DNA of 51,477 nucleotides from Spirochaetaceae bacterium (GTDB lineage: Bacteria > Spirochaetota > Spirochaetia > Treponematales > Breznakiellaceae), in contig JAISMB010000012.1 in assembly GCA_031276945.1 (NCBI GenBank), forward strand, positions 1 through 51,477, written 5' to 3'. Position 1 is the first letter of the stretch. Every line of letters begins with the position of its first letter. Shown here piece by piece: positions 44,759 to 51,477 of this stretch. The notes below the pieces were generated by a model. That model did no database searches and was not told the DNA's origin. It saw only the letters and a list, made by a program, of their open reading frames with translations. The translations under genes and the position numbers were made by a program.

Positions 44759-45115
44759 ATGTCATGGAGAATAGCTCTGGCAAGTATTGATAATCTACTG
44801 GTAACGGAGCATTTTGGACGGTCAAAATGGTTTTATATACGGGATTTAGAACCGGACGGTACCAGTAAAACGGTTGAAAGGCGGCTCTTCCAGCCACTCT
44901 GTGCTGCGTGTGCCGATCATAATCCTGCCGGATTGAATTTGGATGCTCTGCGGGATTGTCAGGCGGTGCTGACCGTCAAAGCCGGTCCCGCGGTTCATCA
45001 ACAGTTAGAAGCAGCGGGTATTAGTGTCTTTGAAGGACCGGCGGTTATTGATGAGGCGCTTAAAAAATTAGCGGCGTATTATGTACAGATAAGGAGAAAA
45101 CAATGGGGAAACTAA
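44759..45115 (+). CDS. NifX/NafY-type dinitrogenase cofactor-binding domain protein
   Basis: This 118-residue protein matches the dinitrogenase iron-molybdenum cofactor (NifX) domain: [21 protein letters not shown] (family EHFGRA motif), then CAACADHN and [25 protein letters not shown]. NifX-type proteins hold and pass on NifB-co. A CAAC pair near residue 49 is unusual and could bind metal. AGGAGGG precedes the ATG, and the end overlaps the NifH-like gene by 13 bases. Published MAR operons are usually described as marBHDK, so this is an extra part. Confidence 0.82.
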   Translation: MSWRIALASIDNLLVTEHFGRSKWFYIRDLEPDGTSKTVERRLFQPLCAACADHNPAGLNLDALRDCQAVLTVKAGPAVHQQLEAAGISVFEGPAVIDEALKKLAAYYVQIRRKQWGN

Positions 45116-45978
45116 AACAGATTGCTGTTTACGGCAAGGGCGGTATTGGGAAATCAACCACAACGTCCAATTTAAGTGCGGCGCTTTCAAAGCTCGGCTA
45201 CAAAGTCATGCAATTCGGCTGCGATCCCAAAAGCGACTCAACCAATACCTTGCGCGACGGGACCTATATTCCCACCGTGCTCGATTCCTTACGGGAAAAG
45301 AATACGATTAACGCCCGTGATGTTATTTTTACGGGATTTAACGGCGTTTATTGCGTGGAAGCCGGCGGTCCTGCGCCGGGTGTTGGCTGTGCCGGCAGGG
45401 GCATCATTACCGCGGTGGAACTGTTTAAGCAGCAGCGCATCTTTGAAGAACTGGAACTTGATTTTGTTATTTACGATGTTTTGGGCGATGTTGTCTGTGG
45501 CGGCTTTGCCGTGCCGATCCGAGAAGGCATTGCAGAACAGGTATTTACCGTATCCTCTGCTGATTTCATGGCGCTCTATGCAGCAAATAATCTCTTCAAG
45601 GGCATACAAAAATACTCAAATTCCGGCGGAGCGCTGCTCGGCGGTATCATTGCCAATTCTATTAACCGTCCGTATGCGCAAGAGATCGTCAATGATTTTG
45701 CCAGTAAAACCAAGACACGGGTTGTCGAATACATTCCGCGTTCGGTAACGGTCAGTCAATGCGAACTGCACGGCAAGACGACCATCGAAGCAGCCTTTGA
45801 TTCTGCCCAAGCAAAGATTTATCTCAGTCTTGCAGAAAAAATCGCCGCGCACACAGAATCACAGGTCCCTGCCCCGCTTGGTATTCAGGAATTACGGGAT
45901 TGGGCAGGCAAATGGGGGCAGTATTTATTGGCTCTTGAGACCGGCTCTATCCGGGAAGAACTGGCAACCAATATTTAA
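45103..45978 (+). CDS. marH: NifH-like reductase, probable MarH
   Basis: The 291-residue ATPase is the electron donor to the D/K complex. Motifs: P-loop GKGGIGKST (residues 11-19), and the two Cys that bind the bridging 4Fe-4S cluster of the dimer, C96 ([11 protein letters not shown]) and C132 ([13 protein letters not shown]). The wording GVGCAGRG and length match NifH/BchL rather than ParA. Overlap with the NifX-like gene suggests coupled translation. No terminator was seen downstream. Confidence 0.88.
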   Translation: MGKLKQIAVYGKGGIGKSTTTSNLSAALSKLGYKVMQFGCDPKSDSTNTLRDGTYIPTVLDSLREKNTINARDVIFTGFNGVYCVEAGGPAPGVGCAGRGIITAVELFKQQRIFEELELDFVIYDVLGDVVCGGFAVPIREGIAEQVFTVSSADFMALYAANNLFKGIQKYSNSGGALLGGIIANSINRPYAQEIVNDFASKTKTRVVEYIPRSVTVSQCELHGKTTIEAAFDSAQAKIYLSLAEKIAAHTESQVPAPLGIQELRDWAGKWGQYLLALETGSIREELATNI

Positions 45979-46146
45979 GCGATATCCCGGAGGCGAGATA
46001 GTGGACAATGGTAAGTGAGCAGTTTTACCTTAACACCACAAGGACGAGCCACTGAGAAGCAGGAGAGGACAGACCTCAGAAAAAAAGTACAAAAAATATT
46101 GCCGACATTGAATCAAAATGCAGAGTCAGTTCCCTATATAGGTATT

Positions 46147-46394
46147 ATGTCTAGTCATAATTTGCCCCGCGGCTCACAGACCGAGGTCTGACCTATCACG
46201 TTACTTCGGAAGTCAACCGGAAAGCTTTTGACTTAGATACGGATGATATGAATAAACGCTTCCTCATTGTGATCGAAGAGGCAAAGACGACCGAAGGTTT
46301 CAAGTTTAAGCTGTGGAACTCTTGTATCATGGGTAATCATTTCCACTTTCTCATCACGCCTGAAAAAGGGGAAAGTCTGTCTGAGATATTGGGT
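46147..46394 (+). pseudogene. Frameshifted and truncated REP-associated tyrosine transposase (RAYT)
   Basis: After a start ATG and MSSHNLPRG one base has been lost near 46172 compared with the copy at 51320, shifting the frame; the proper frame then reads LTYHVTSEVNRKAFDL ... CIMGNHFHFLITPEKG, which holds the HxH metal motif of Y1/HUH transposases. At LSEILGG it is cut by an IS1-derived element (46395). The 5' coding DNA contains CAGACC-GA-GGTCTG and AGGTCTGACCT (46177-46194), the dispersed motif itself. Confidence 0.88.
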
Positions 46395-46644
46395 GGTGAT
46401 CCACAAAGTATGAAGAAAAAGAGGTAAAGGCAACAGGAGGCATAAAGAAATACTATGAAGCATACAAATAACAATAGAACTCAAATGCCCCCATTGCCAT
46501 AGCTCCGCCATAACCCGAAACGGGAAAAAGAGCAAGAAAAAGCAAAATTACCGTTGTAAAGACTGTGGACGTCAGTTTATAAGCAACCATGAAAGAACCT
46601 AAATTATGGCTTTGTTTGAGGCTCATCATACTTTGTGGATCACC
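46395..46644 (+). mobile_element. MITE-like internally deleted IS1 derivative, 250 bp
   Basis: Perfect 19-bp terminal inverted repeats GGTGATCCACAAAGTATGA bracket the 5' zinc-ribbon coding part (KCPHCHSSAITRNG-like, YRCKDCGRQF) joined directly to the last bases of the transposase gene. It matches the larger element at 16214-16896 with the middle missing. It has inserted into the RAYT gene. Confidence 0.85.
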
Positions 46645-46726
46645 GCTCTAATTTTTAAGAAAAGATGTTTCAAAAGATTGCCCGGCGGGTGTATAGAGAC
46701 AGGGCGTGGCAAGCGCCGCTTTGTAT

Positions 46727-46957
46727 TTACGAATTATTGATTATGCGGTCGTATTTTTTATTTTCTTCTTCCAAGAGTCTGATTTGGGCTTTTTGTTTTT
46801 CTATTTCCAATGCCAAAAGTTCTTTTTGATCTTTTAGTTTTCCTTTTTCAGTTACAAGTTTTACGATTTTATAAATGGAAAACATCACGACCGCCGGCAC
46901 TCCTATGAGGACTGAGAGAATGCTTATAGCACCGAGTAGTATCGTACCGAAATCCAT
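46727..46957 (-). CDS. Small single-pass membrane protein with coiled coil (paralog 2)
   Basis: A 76-residue protein: membrane helix (LLGAISILSVLIGVPAVVMF), then KIVKLVTEKGKLKDQKELLA, a coiled coil (LEIEKQKAQIRLLEEENK) and tail KYDRIINNS. GGAG lies 9 bases before the ATG, and a TTGACA-18-TAGGCT promoter about 60-90 bases further upstream. It is the first copy of a tandem duplication. Same design as 26644-26853. Function unknown. Confidence 0.78.
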   Translation of the reverse strand: MDFGTILLGAISILSVLIGVPAVVMFSIYKIVKLVTEKGKLKDQKELLALEIEKQKAQIRLLEEENKKYDRIINNS

Positions 46958-47041
46958 ATTTACCTGCTCCTTTGCAAAATCAACGCCTTGCCCTATCAGC
47001 CTAACACGGGTTTTTAATACCTGTCAACTCGCACCATCGCG

Positions 47042-47184
47042 ATCGCGGTCTAACCCATCCTGCCACCGAGGTCTGACCCTTGCTTCTCAATGGCTCGTGA
47101 TTAGTGGTACGTGGCTGCTCTCTGTGTTGTTAAAGGAAAATTGCTCATGAGCCACTGTCCACTATCCCGCCTTCGAGGTCTGAC
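47042..47184. repeat. Cluster of three palindromic-motif copies (unit 1)
   Basis: Copies at about 47044 (GGTCTAACCCATCC), 47068 (GAGGTCTGACCC) and 47173 (GAGGTCTGACCTATCC). The duplicated unit has the matching cluster at about 47646, 47670 and 47773. Confidence 0.75.
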
Positions 47185-47222
47185 CTATCCTGCAAGCTGC
47201 GTTCTGAAAGACAGGCACTGGC

Positions 47223-47540
47223 TTAGAAAGCGGCGCTGCTTTCTGAAGGCTTGTTGTGTATGCAGTCATATCTTTTATGTTCTTCTTCCAAGATTTTGAG
47301 CTGGATTTTTTGTTTTTCTATTTCCAATGCGAGAAGTTCTTTTTGGTCTTTTAGTTTCCCTCGTTCTATCACGAGCTTTATGATTTTATAAACGGAAAAG
47401 AAAACGAGCGCCGGCACCCCTATAAAGAGCGCCACACCTCCTATAAACAGCACCGGAATGTTTTGAGAACCGAAAAGTAAGATACTTAAATCCCTCGCCC
47501 AAACGCAGAGCGCATGGAGCGCTCTGCCCAGTGAATCCAT
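47223..47540 (-). CDS. Small membrane protein with coiled coil (paralog 3, N-terminal extension)
   Basis: A 105-residue paralog. It has about 30 extra N-terminal residues (MDSLGRALHALCVWARD...) before the helix LFIGGVALFIGVPALVFFSV, then KIIKLVIERGKLKDQKELLA, LEIEKQKIQLKILEEEHK and a diverged tail RYDCIHNKPSESS. The central block is nearly identical to paralog 2. Start 47540 is 7 bases after GGAG; an ATG at 47546 is only 1 base from it. The promoter TTGACC-18-TACACT is the duplicate of that of paralog 2. Confidence 0.75.
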   Translation of the reverse strand: MDSLGRALHALCVWARDLSILLFGSQNIPVLFIGGVALFIGVPALVFFSVYKIIKLVIERGKLKDQKELLALEIEKQKIQLKILEEEHKRYDCIHNKPSESSAAF

Positions 47541-47794
47541 TATCATGCTCCTTTGCAAAACCGCTGCCTTGCACGATCAGTGTAGCACAGGCTTTTAATA
47601 CCGGTCAACACGCACGTTTAGGCTTATGCGCCCCGCACTTTGAAGAGAAGTCTGACCCATCCTGTTTGCGAGGTCTGACCCTTGCTTCTTAGTAGTTCAT
47701 GATTAGTGGCAATAGTCCTTGTGTTGTTAAGAGGAAACCGTTTATTAGCCACTGTCCCCTATCCCGCCTTCGAGGTCTGACCCATCTATACGCC

Positions 47795-49453
47795 TCAGAC
47801 TTTGAAGAGCGCAAGAAACTTGTCTATCTCCGCCCGTACCCGCTTGAGAAAGCTTGTATCACTTACCGGAGGGCGGCGTCCTTCGGCAGCAGCACATTCA
47901 GGAAAATGGGCAAAAAGGTAGTCGCACTCGTCAAGCACGCACTCAAGATTATCCGCGGGGATAGAACCGCTCAACATGGCGCGCAGGAGCATAAGCCGCG
48001 CAGCTTCGGCATCAACAAAGCGTTCAAGCGCCTGAGTGCGGGACACGCCTGCTGTGGCGGACGCATGGGGGCAGGGAGAGTCGGCATCTAAAACCGTGAG
48101 CGCATCGGTGTAAGAGAGGGTAGGCAGTCCAAGCGGCAAACCATGGCTCTTTATATCAAAGAGGCGCGGATGACCGGAAAACTCCTGTTCAAAGAGGTCG
48201 CGGTAGCCTTTTAAGACCGGATCGGTACGCACCGGAGCGCCGTCTTTCGCCCATGCGCTACAGGAGCCGCTACGGAATGAAGGCTGTGCGTGTAAGATGC
48301 TGGTCAGTCGGGTTTGCACAGCCAGCTTTTCACGGTGTGAAGGCGTTGAGCGTGCGTGATAGGCATCAAGCGTAAAAGAAAAATCCAACCCCGCACAAAT
48401 CACCGGTCCCCGTGAAAGCCGCAGCGCTAGAGCTGTTGCGGTCAGCCCCACAGAACCCAGTGGCATAACCGTTTCCGGCAGAAGCTGCGCGCTCTTGAGC
48501 CGGTCGAAAAACCGCAGCGGCGTCCAGACAGTCGCAAACAAAAATACAGGACCGCCTAAAACACGGGCGGTAGCCGGCAAAGCAGAAAGGTCCATGGCAA
48601 GCGGAACCTGCCAATCCTTTGAACCTAGAAAATCACGCAGGTTCCACTGCTGGCTTTCCAGAGCAACCACCAGATCAGGCTTGATATGCCGTTCATGCAG
48701 CGCCGGTAAACAGGTATCAACGGCTACAATACAAAAGGGACGCTGTGCCGGATTGTAAAGCCGCGGTCCAAAAAAACGCGCAGCCCTATCCAGCAGCGCA
48801 TCAAGCGAAGGACCGGCGCCCAGCGCCAGCACCGGAGCGGCAGCAAAAGAAAGGGAGGCAAGCGGCGGAGTGCGGCAGAGCAGGGAAAGGTTGCGCAGGG
48901 TATTGTACATATACCGCCTGCCAAGCTTGACGAGAGTCAGAGCGTTGCCCCACTCAAGGCTGATGTTCCGCCTGAGAGCTTCGAGGAGCTGCTCGTACTG
49001 TTCGGCGTATAAAGCATAACCGGCGGAAAATTTGATGAGCGTTACCCGCCTGAACTGCCGGCTCCCCCAGCGCTGCTGCACCGCCTCAGACAAGGCAAGC
49101 GGATCCGCGGTATGTATGAGACAGACTTTGGCATTATGCGCTGCCAAAGCGCGTATACTTTCACTTTGAAGAGAAACTGTATGGAGCGCTTCATCTATTT
49201 CAACACAGATAATCGCGGAGCTAACCGGTAATCGGCTGCATAAGGTCGCAAGCCCATACCCCAAAAGCGGCGATGGGCAGAAATAGAGCGTCCTTTCCTG
49301 CACCGGCACCGAAAGCGCCAAGCGTTCGCCTGAGCCAATCGGATCGACCGTTGAAAGAAGATGTCTATTGTGGTAAGTAAGAGAAAAACCGTGCCGGCAT
49401 TGAACGAGGAGAGGACATTGAGCAGGGAAGGGGGAATCAGGTTGATTATTCAA
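47795..49453 (-). CDS. Maf/MptE-like (DUF115) motility-associated protein
   Basis: The 552-residue protein has the DUF115/MptE-like fold used by motility-associated factors that glycosylate flagellins. Key segments are LALGAGPSLDALLDRA (nucleotide-sugar-binding GAGPSL), FCIVAVDTCLPALHERHIKPDLVVALESQ and MPLGSVGLTATALALRLSRGPVICAGLDFSFT. In spirochetes homologs often lie with flagellar or cell-surface genes; here it lies 60 bases after the PpiD-like gene on the same strand. Substrate unknown; glycosyltransferase activity is inferred from family. Confidence 0.83.
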   Translation of the reverse strand: MNNQPDSPFPAQCPLLVQCRHGFSLTYHNRHLLSTVDPIGSGERLALSVPVQERTLYFCPSPLLGYGLATLCSRLPVSSAIICVEIDEALHTVSLQSESIRALAAHNAKVCLIHTADPLALSEAVQQRWGSRQFRRVTLIKFSAGYALYAEQYEQLLEALRRNISLEWGNALTLVKLGRRYMYNTLRNLSLLCRTPPLASLSFAAAPVLALGAGPSLDALLDRAARFFGPRLYNPAQRPFCIVAVDTCLPALHERHIKPDLVVALESQQWNLRDFLGSKDWQVPLAMDLSALPATARVLGGPVFLFATVWTPLRFFDRLKSAQLLPETVMPLGSVGLTATALALRLSRGPVICAGLDFSFTLDAYHARSTPSHREKLAVQTRLTSILHAQPSFRSGSCSAWAKDGAPVRTDPVLKGYRDLFEQEFSGHPRLFDIKSHGLPLGLPTLSYTDALTVLDADSPCPHASATAGVSRTQALERFVDAEAARLMLLRAMLSGSIPADNLECVLDECDYLFAHFPECAAAEGRRPPVSDTSFLKRVRAEIDKFLALFKV

Positions 49454-49513
49454 AGTATACCACGAAAAACAGGCGCGACAGCGGTAGACATACCCCTGCC
49501 GCCATTCACTCCG

Positions 49514-51052
49514 TTAATTAGTCGGCATAAAGTAGCGCGAATAGGTTTCCCAGAACTTATCCTCAAGCTTTCCGTTGTACAAAAAATAGTTCTGGATAGT
49601 TTGATTAGTACTGGAGGGAATCCAGTAGCCGGCATAGGCGGTTTCAAGATACTGCACTGCCTCATCCGATTCAACCTTTTCTTCGAGCGGGTACAAAACC
49701 ACCACATTACTGCCTATAACAATCGGCTCTGAGGGAGTGCCGGGCGCGGTTTTAATAAAAGCAGTCTGCCAAAAGTTTTCGTTATACGCCGCCTCTGAAA
49801 GCTCCGCTACATCGAAACTGCTGAGCGGCGTGAAAAGATCAACAGAGCCATAGTTAAGCGGCAGGGGACCGAAGCTCTTTTTTTCAAGCCCCTGTTCAGC
49901 CACAATATCCGCAAAGCTGCGCTCTTCACTGACTGCATTGACCACCTGCTGCGCCTGCTGTAAAAAGTAGTCTTCAATTTGTCCGCGCTGCTCGGTTAAG
50001 AGATAAGAGCGTACTTTATTGATGGTAGTGGCGTCAGTGGTATCCGCGCTATAAACGGCTTCTTCTATCCGAAAGAAGATCCACTGAGAATCCACCGTGA
50101 TAAGGTCAGTCAAACTACCCTGCTCCAGAGCAAAGAGCGCCGCCTGTTCAGCTTCTGGAATTTCGGCGCTAAGCTCGTAGACCATTTTCAAGCCCATATC
50201 ACCGCCCTGTTCAGCATAGGCATCAGTGGAATGGTTGCGGGCGGCATCCGCAAAGGTTTCTGTGCCGGAGCGGATTGAATCGAGTACCTGTTGAGCCTCC
50301 CGCTGGCTGGAAGTAATGGTAATTTTTGAGAGGTGAATGGAGCGGAACTGGTCGGCATTACGAGTGATATAAGCGACTACTTCCTTTTCAGGATAGTTAA
50401 TGAGCGGGAAAAACACGCACTCAAAGCTGCGCACCGTCGATGCCATGGTTTTGAAAAACGGCGCTTCCTGTGAGGCGACGCGTAAACCGCTTATGTCTTC
50501 CCGATATAATTCTTCAATCAGACTATCCCGCACCTGACGCCACAGGGCGATGCGGTCGATACTGCTCATCTGACGGTATTTTGCGGTTGAGAAGCGCCCG
50601 TTTTCTTGAAACTGCGGCAGGAGGGCAACCTCACGATCCACAACCGAGTCGGGTATTTTATAGCCGGCGCTCTTCATTTCATCGAGTATGCCGGTATGCA
50701 CCACTGTTTGATTAAAAGCCTGCTGCCATGTCTGATAGTCGATTAGAAAAGAATTATTGGTATTTGCTGATTGCTGATAATACCGCGCAAGGCTTTCCCG
50801 TATTTGAGAGAAATAATTACCCGCTACATAGTTCAGGGGTATTTTATTGTAAGAGCCGAAATTCAAGGTCATACTCTGCCCTCCTCCGGCTTCCGGTACC
50901 AGAGCGGGAACAAGCACAAACGCGATAATAACAATGATCAAAACGATGAGTGTTCCAATAAAGACAAAAGGATTAGTCTTAAAACGTTTAACAAAGTCTC
51001 CGCTCAGGGAATCTTCTTTTGCAACCGGCGGTTTTTGTTCTTTAACCATCAT
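49514..51052 (-). CDS. PpiD/SurA-like membrane-anchored peptidyl-prolyl isomerase
   Basis: This 512-residue protein has a short cytoplasmic N-terminus, one membrane helix (FVFIGTLIVLIIVIIAFVLV), a SurA_N/PpiD-type helical chaperone region (LIDYQTWQQAFNQTVVHTGI), a parvulin-type domain (IHLSKITITSSQREAQQVLDS ... GGDMGLKMVYELSAEIPEAE) and a C-terminal extension. It would fold outer-membrane proteins leaving the Sec machinery. GGAGGAG lies 8 bases before the ATG at 51052. The parvulin domain may be weakly active; active-site residues were not checked one by one. Confidence 0.88.
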   Translation of the reverse strand: MMVKEQKPPVAKEDSLSGDFVKRFKTNPFVFIGTLIVLIIVIIAFVLVPALVPEAGGGQSMTLNFGSYNKIPLNYVAGNYFSQIRESLARYYQQSANTNNSFLIDYQTWQQAFNQTVVHTGILDEMKSAGYKIPDSVVDREVALLPQFQENGRFSTAKYRQMSSIDRIALWRQVRDSLIEELYREDISGLRVASQEAPFFKTMASTVRSFECVFFPLINYPEKEVVAYITRNADQFRSIHLSKITITSSQREAQQVLDSIRSGTETFADAARNHSTDAYAEQGGDMGLKMVYELSAEIPEAEQAALFALEQGSLTDLITVDSQWIFFRIEEAVYSADTTDATTINKVRSYLLTEQRGQIEDYFLQQAQQVVNAVSEERSFADIVAEQGLEKKSFGPLPLNYGSVDLFTPLSSFDVAELSEAAYNENFWQTAFIKTAPGTPSEPIVIGSNVVVLYPLEEKVESDEAVQYLETAYAGYWIPSSTNQTIQNYFLYNGKLEDKFWETYSRYFMPTN

Positions 51053-51085
51053 GAATCGTTCTCCTCCGTGGAGTGGCGGTGTCAA

Positions 51086-51319
51086 AAACGGCTTGTTCCT
51101 GACATCTTTATAGTAAGGTAGTAGTTTTCAACTATGGTGTAACGTAGCATTCCCTTAGAAAAAAGTCAATAAGAAGAGAACCGTATGCAAGCAGGCGCTC
51201 TCCAGTGCAGCCTCTTGAAAGGCAAGATAGATAGGACAGACCTCGCCGTCAAAAATAAATAAAAAATATTGTGCTCTCATTGAATCAAAAAGCAGAGTCA
51301 GCTCCCTTATATAAGTATT
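51086..51319. other. Intergenic region upstream of the RAYT gene
   Basis: It contains AGGACAGACCTCGCCGTCAAAA (a reverse-type motif copy near 51236) and a stretch GCTCTCATTGAATCAAAAAG that matches the region upstream of the RAYT pseudogene at about 46100. No other gene seen. Confidence 0.5.
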
Positions 51320-51477
51320 ATGGCAGCGCATAATTTTCCTCGTGGGCTTACAGACCAAGGTCTGACTTATCATGTTACTTCAAAAGTAAACAGAGACGCT
51401 TTTGAATTAGAGCCGGATGAGATGAAAGAACTCTTTCTCACCGTGATTGCAGAAGCAAAAACCTCCAAAGGTTTCAA
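51320..51477 (+). CDS. REP-associated tyrosine transposase (RAYT), N-terminal part
   Basis: The ATG at 51320 opens a frame running off the window: MAAHNFPRGLTDQGLTYHVT then SKVNRDAFELEPDEMKELFL. It is the intact version of the pseudogene at 46147 (YHVTS start of Y1 transposases). Codons for TDQGLTY contain CAGACC-AA-GGTCTG (51351-51364) followed by ACTTAT, so the dispersed palindromic motif is part of the coding sequence. The 200 bases upstream match those of the other copy. RAYTs mobilise or bind REP-type palindromes as single strands. Confidence 0.85.
   Translation, partial: MAAHNFPRGLTDQGLTYHVTSKVNRDAFELEPDEMKELFLTVIAEAKTSKGF

Larger units (their letters stand above)
46727..47790. repeat. 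Tandem segmental duplication of the small-protein locus
   Basis: Unit 1 (46727-47190) and unit 2 (47223-47790) share, in order, the coding end, membrane-helix region, the TTTGCAAA leader, the TTGAC[A/C] promoter, a motif CATCCTG...GAGGTCTGACCCTTGCTTCT, TGATTAGTGG, GTGTTGTTAA, GCCACTGTCC and CCCGCCTTCGAGGTCTGACC. Divergence is moderate, so the duplication is not recent. Confidence 0.8.

Noticed and set aside
40940-45978. Nitrogen fixation (nif) operon
   Set aside because: There is no nifE, nifN, nifV or nifU-type gene, the subunits are short and of group IV type, and neighbours are sulfur and methionine genes. MAR-like function fits better.

Overview
The window is about 51.5 kb of roughly 50% GC DNA that reads as a chromosomal segment of a host-associated, anaerobic spirochete, most likely a treponeme. 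The signs are a flagellar rod-binding FlgJ-type protein, a motility-associated Maf/MptE-like protein, many lipoproteins with relaxed lipoboxes, and beta-barrel or envelope genes. Species cannot be fixed from the sequence alone. Intergenic DNA is full of decayed mobile elements and short palindromic repeats.

Layout. 1-1503: tail of a possible DNA methyltransferase and an RlmL/YpsC-like rRNA methyltransferase. 1603-8044 (minus): a five-gene envelope operon (LolD/MacB-like ATPase, two FtsX-like permeases, LolA-like lipoprotein-sorting protein, beta-barrel protein) behind a promoter covered by a long perfect dyad. 8217-12359 (minus): birA, a WecG/TagA glycosyltransferase, rsmE and a C-terminal processing protease. 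12681-15978 (minus): DUF2325 protein, flavodoxin, metE. 16214-16896: broken IS1-type element. 16927-23719 (minus): a complete Wadjet (JetABCD) anti-plasmid system. 23.8-24.95 kb: IS5-type transposase wreck, direct repeats and a 21-bp tandem array. 24995-26853: TAXI-type TRAP receptor, DUF1850 protein and a small membrane protein. 26903-30715 (minus): flgJ-like gene, TnpB remnant, livH and livJ, TM2 protein. 31323-35075 (plus): CcdA-like protein, an acidic lipoprotein and an HtrA-like lipoprotein.

The centrepiece is 35.5-46.0 kb (plus). A near-consensus promoter with an upstream dyad drives a 12-residue Cys-rich leader peptide, then a secreted cyclase-family hydrolase, O-acetylhomoserine sulfhydrylase (metY), a methionine-type ABC importer (metN-metI-metQ), and a nitrogenase-like set: D-like and K-like subunits, NifB-like radical SAM protein, NifX-like protein and NifH-like reductase. 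The combination matches the methylthio-alkane reductase (MAR) sulfur-salvage system known from Rhodospirillum rubrum rather than nitrogen fixation. The prediction is that reduced organic sulfur compounds are cleaved to methanethiol, which MetY turns into methionine. Gene order, the NifX-like protein, the transporter and the Cys leader look different from the published system.

46-51.5 kb: a frameshifted REP-associated tyrosine transposase (RAYT) broken by an internally deleted IS1 derivative, a tandem duplication of a small coiled-coil membrane protein gene, a Maf/MptE-like gene, a PpiD/SurA-like chaperone and the start of an intact RAYT. Both RAYT copies carry in their 5' coding sequence the palindromic motif (AGGTC-T-GACCT and relatives) that is scattered about 30 times between genes here and expanded into a 25-unit array inside the envelope operon. 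Three unrelated repeat families in the window are expanded into arrays with the same 21-bp period.
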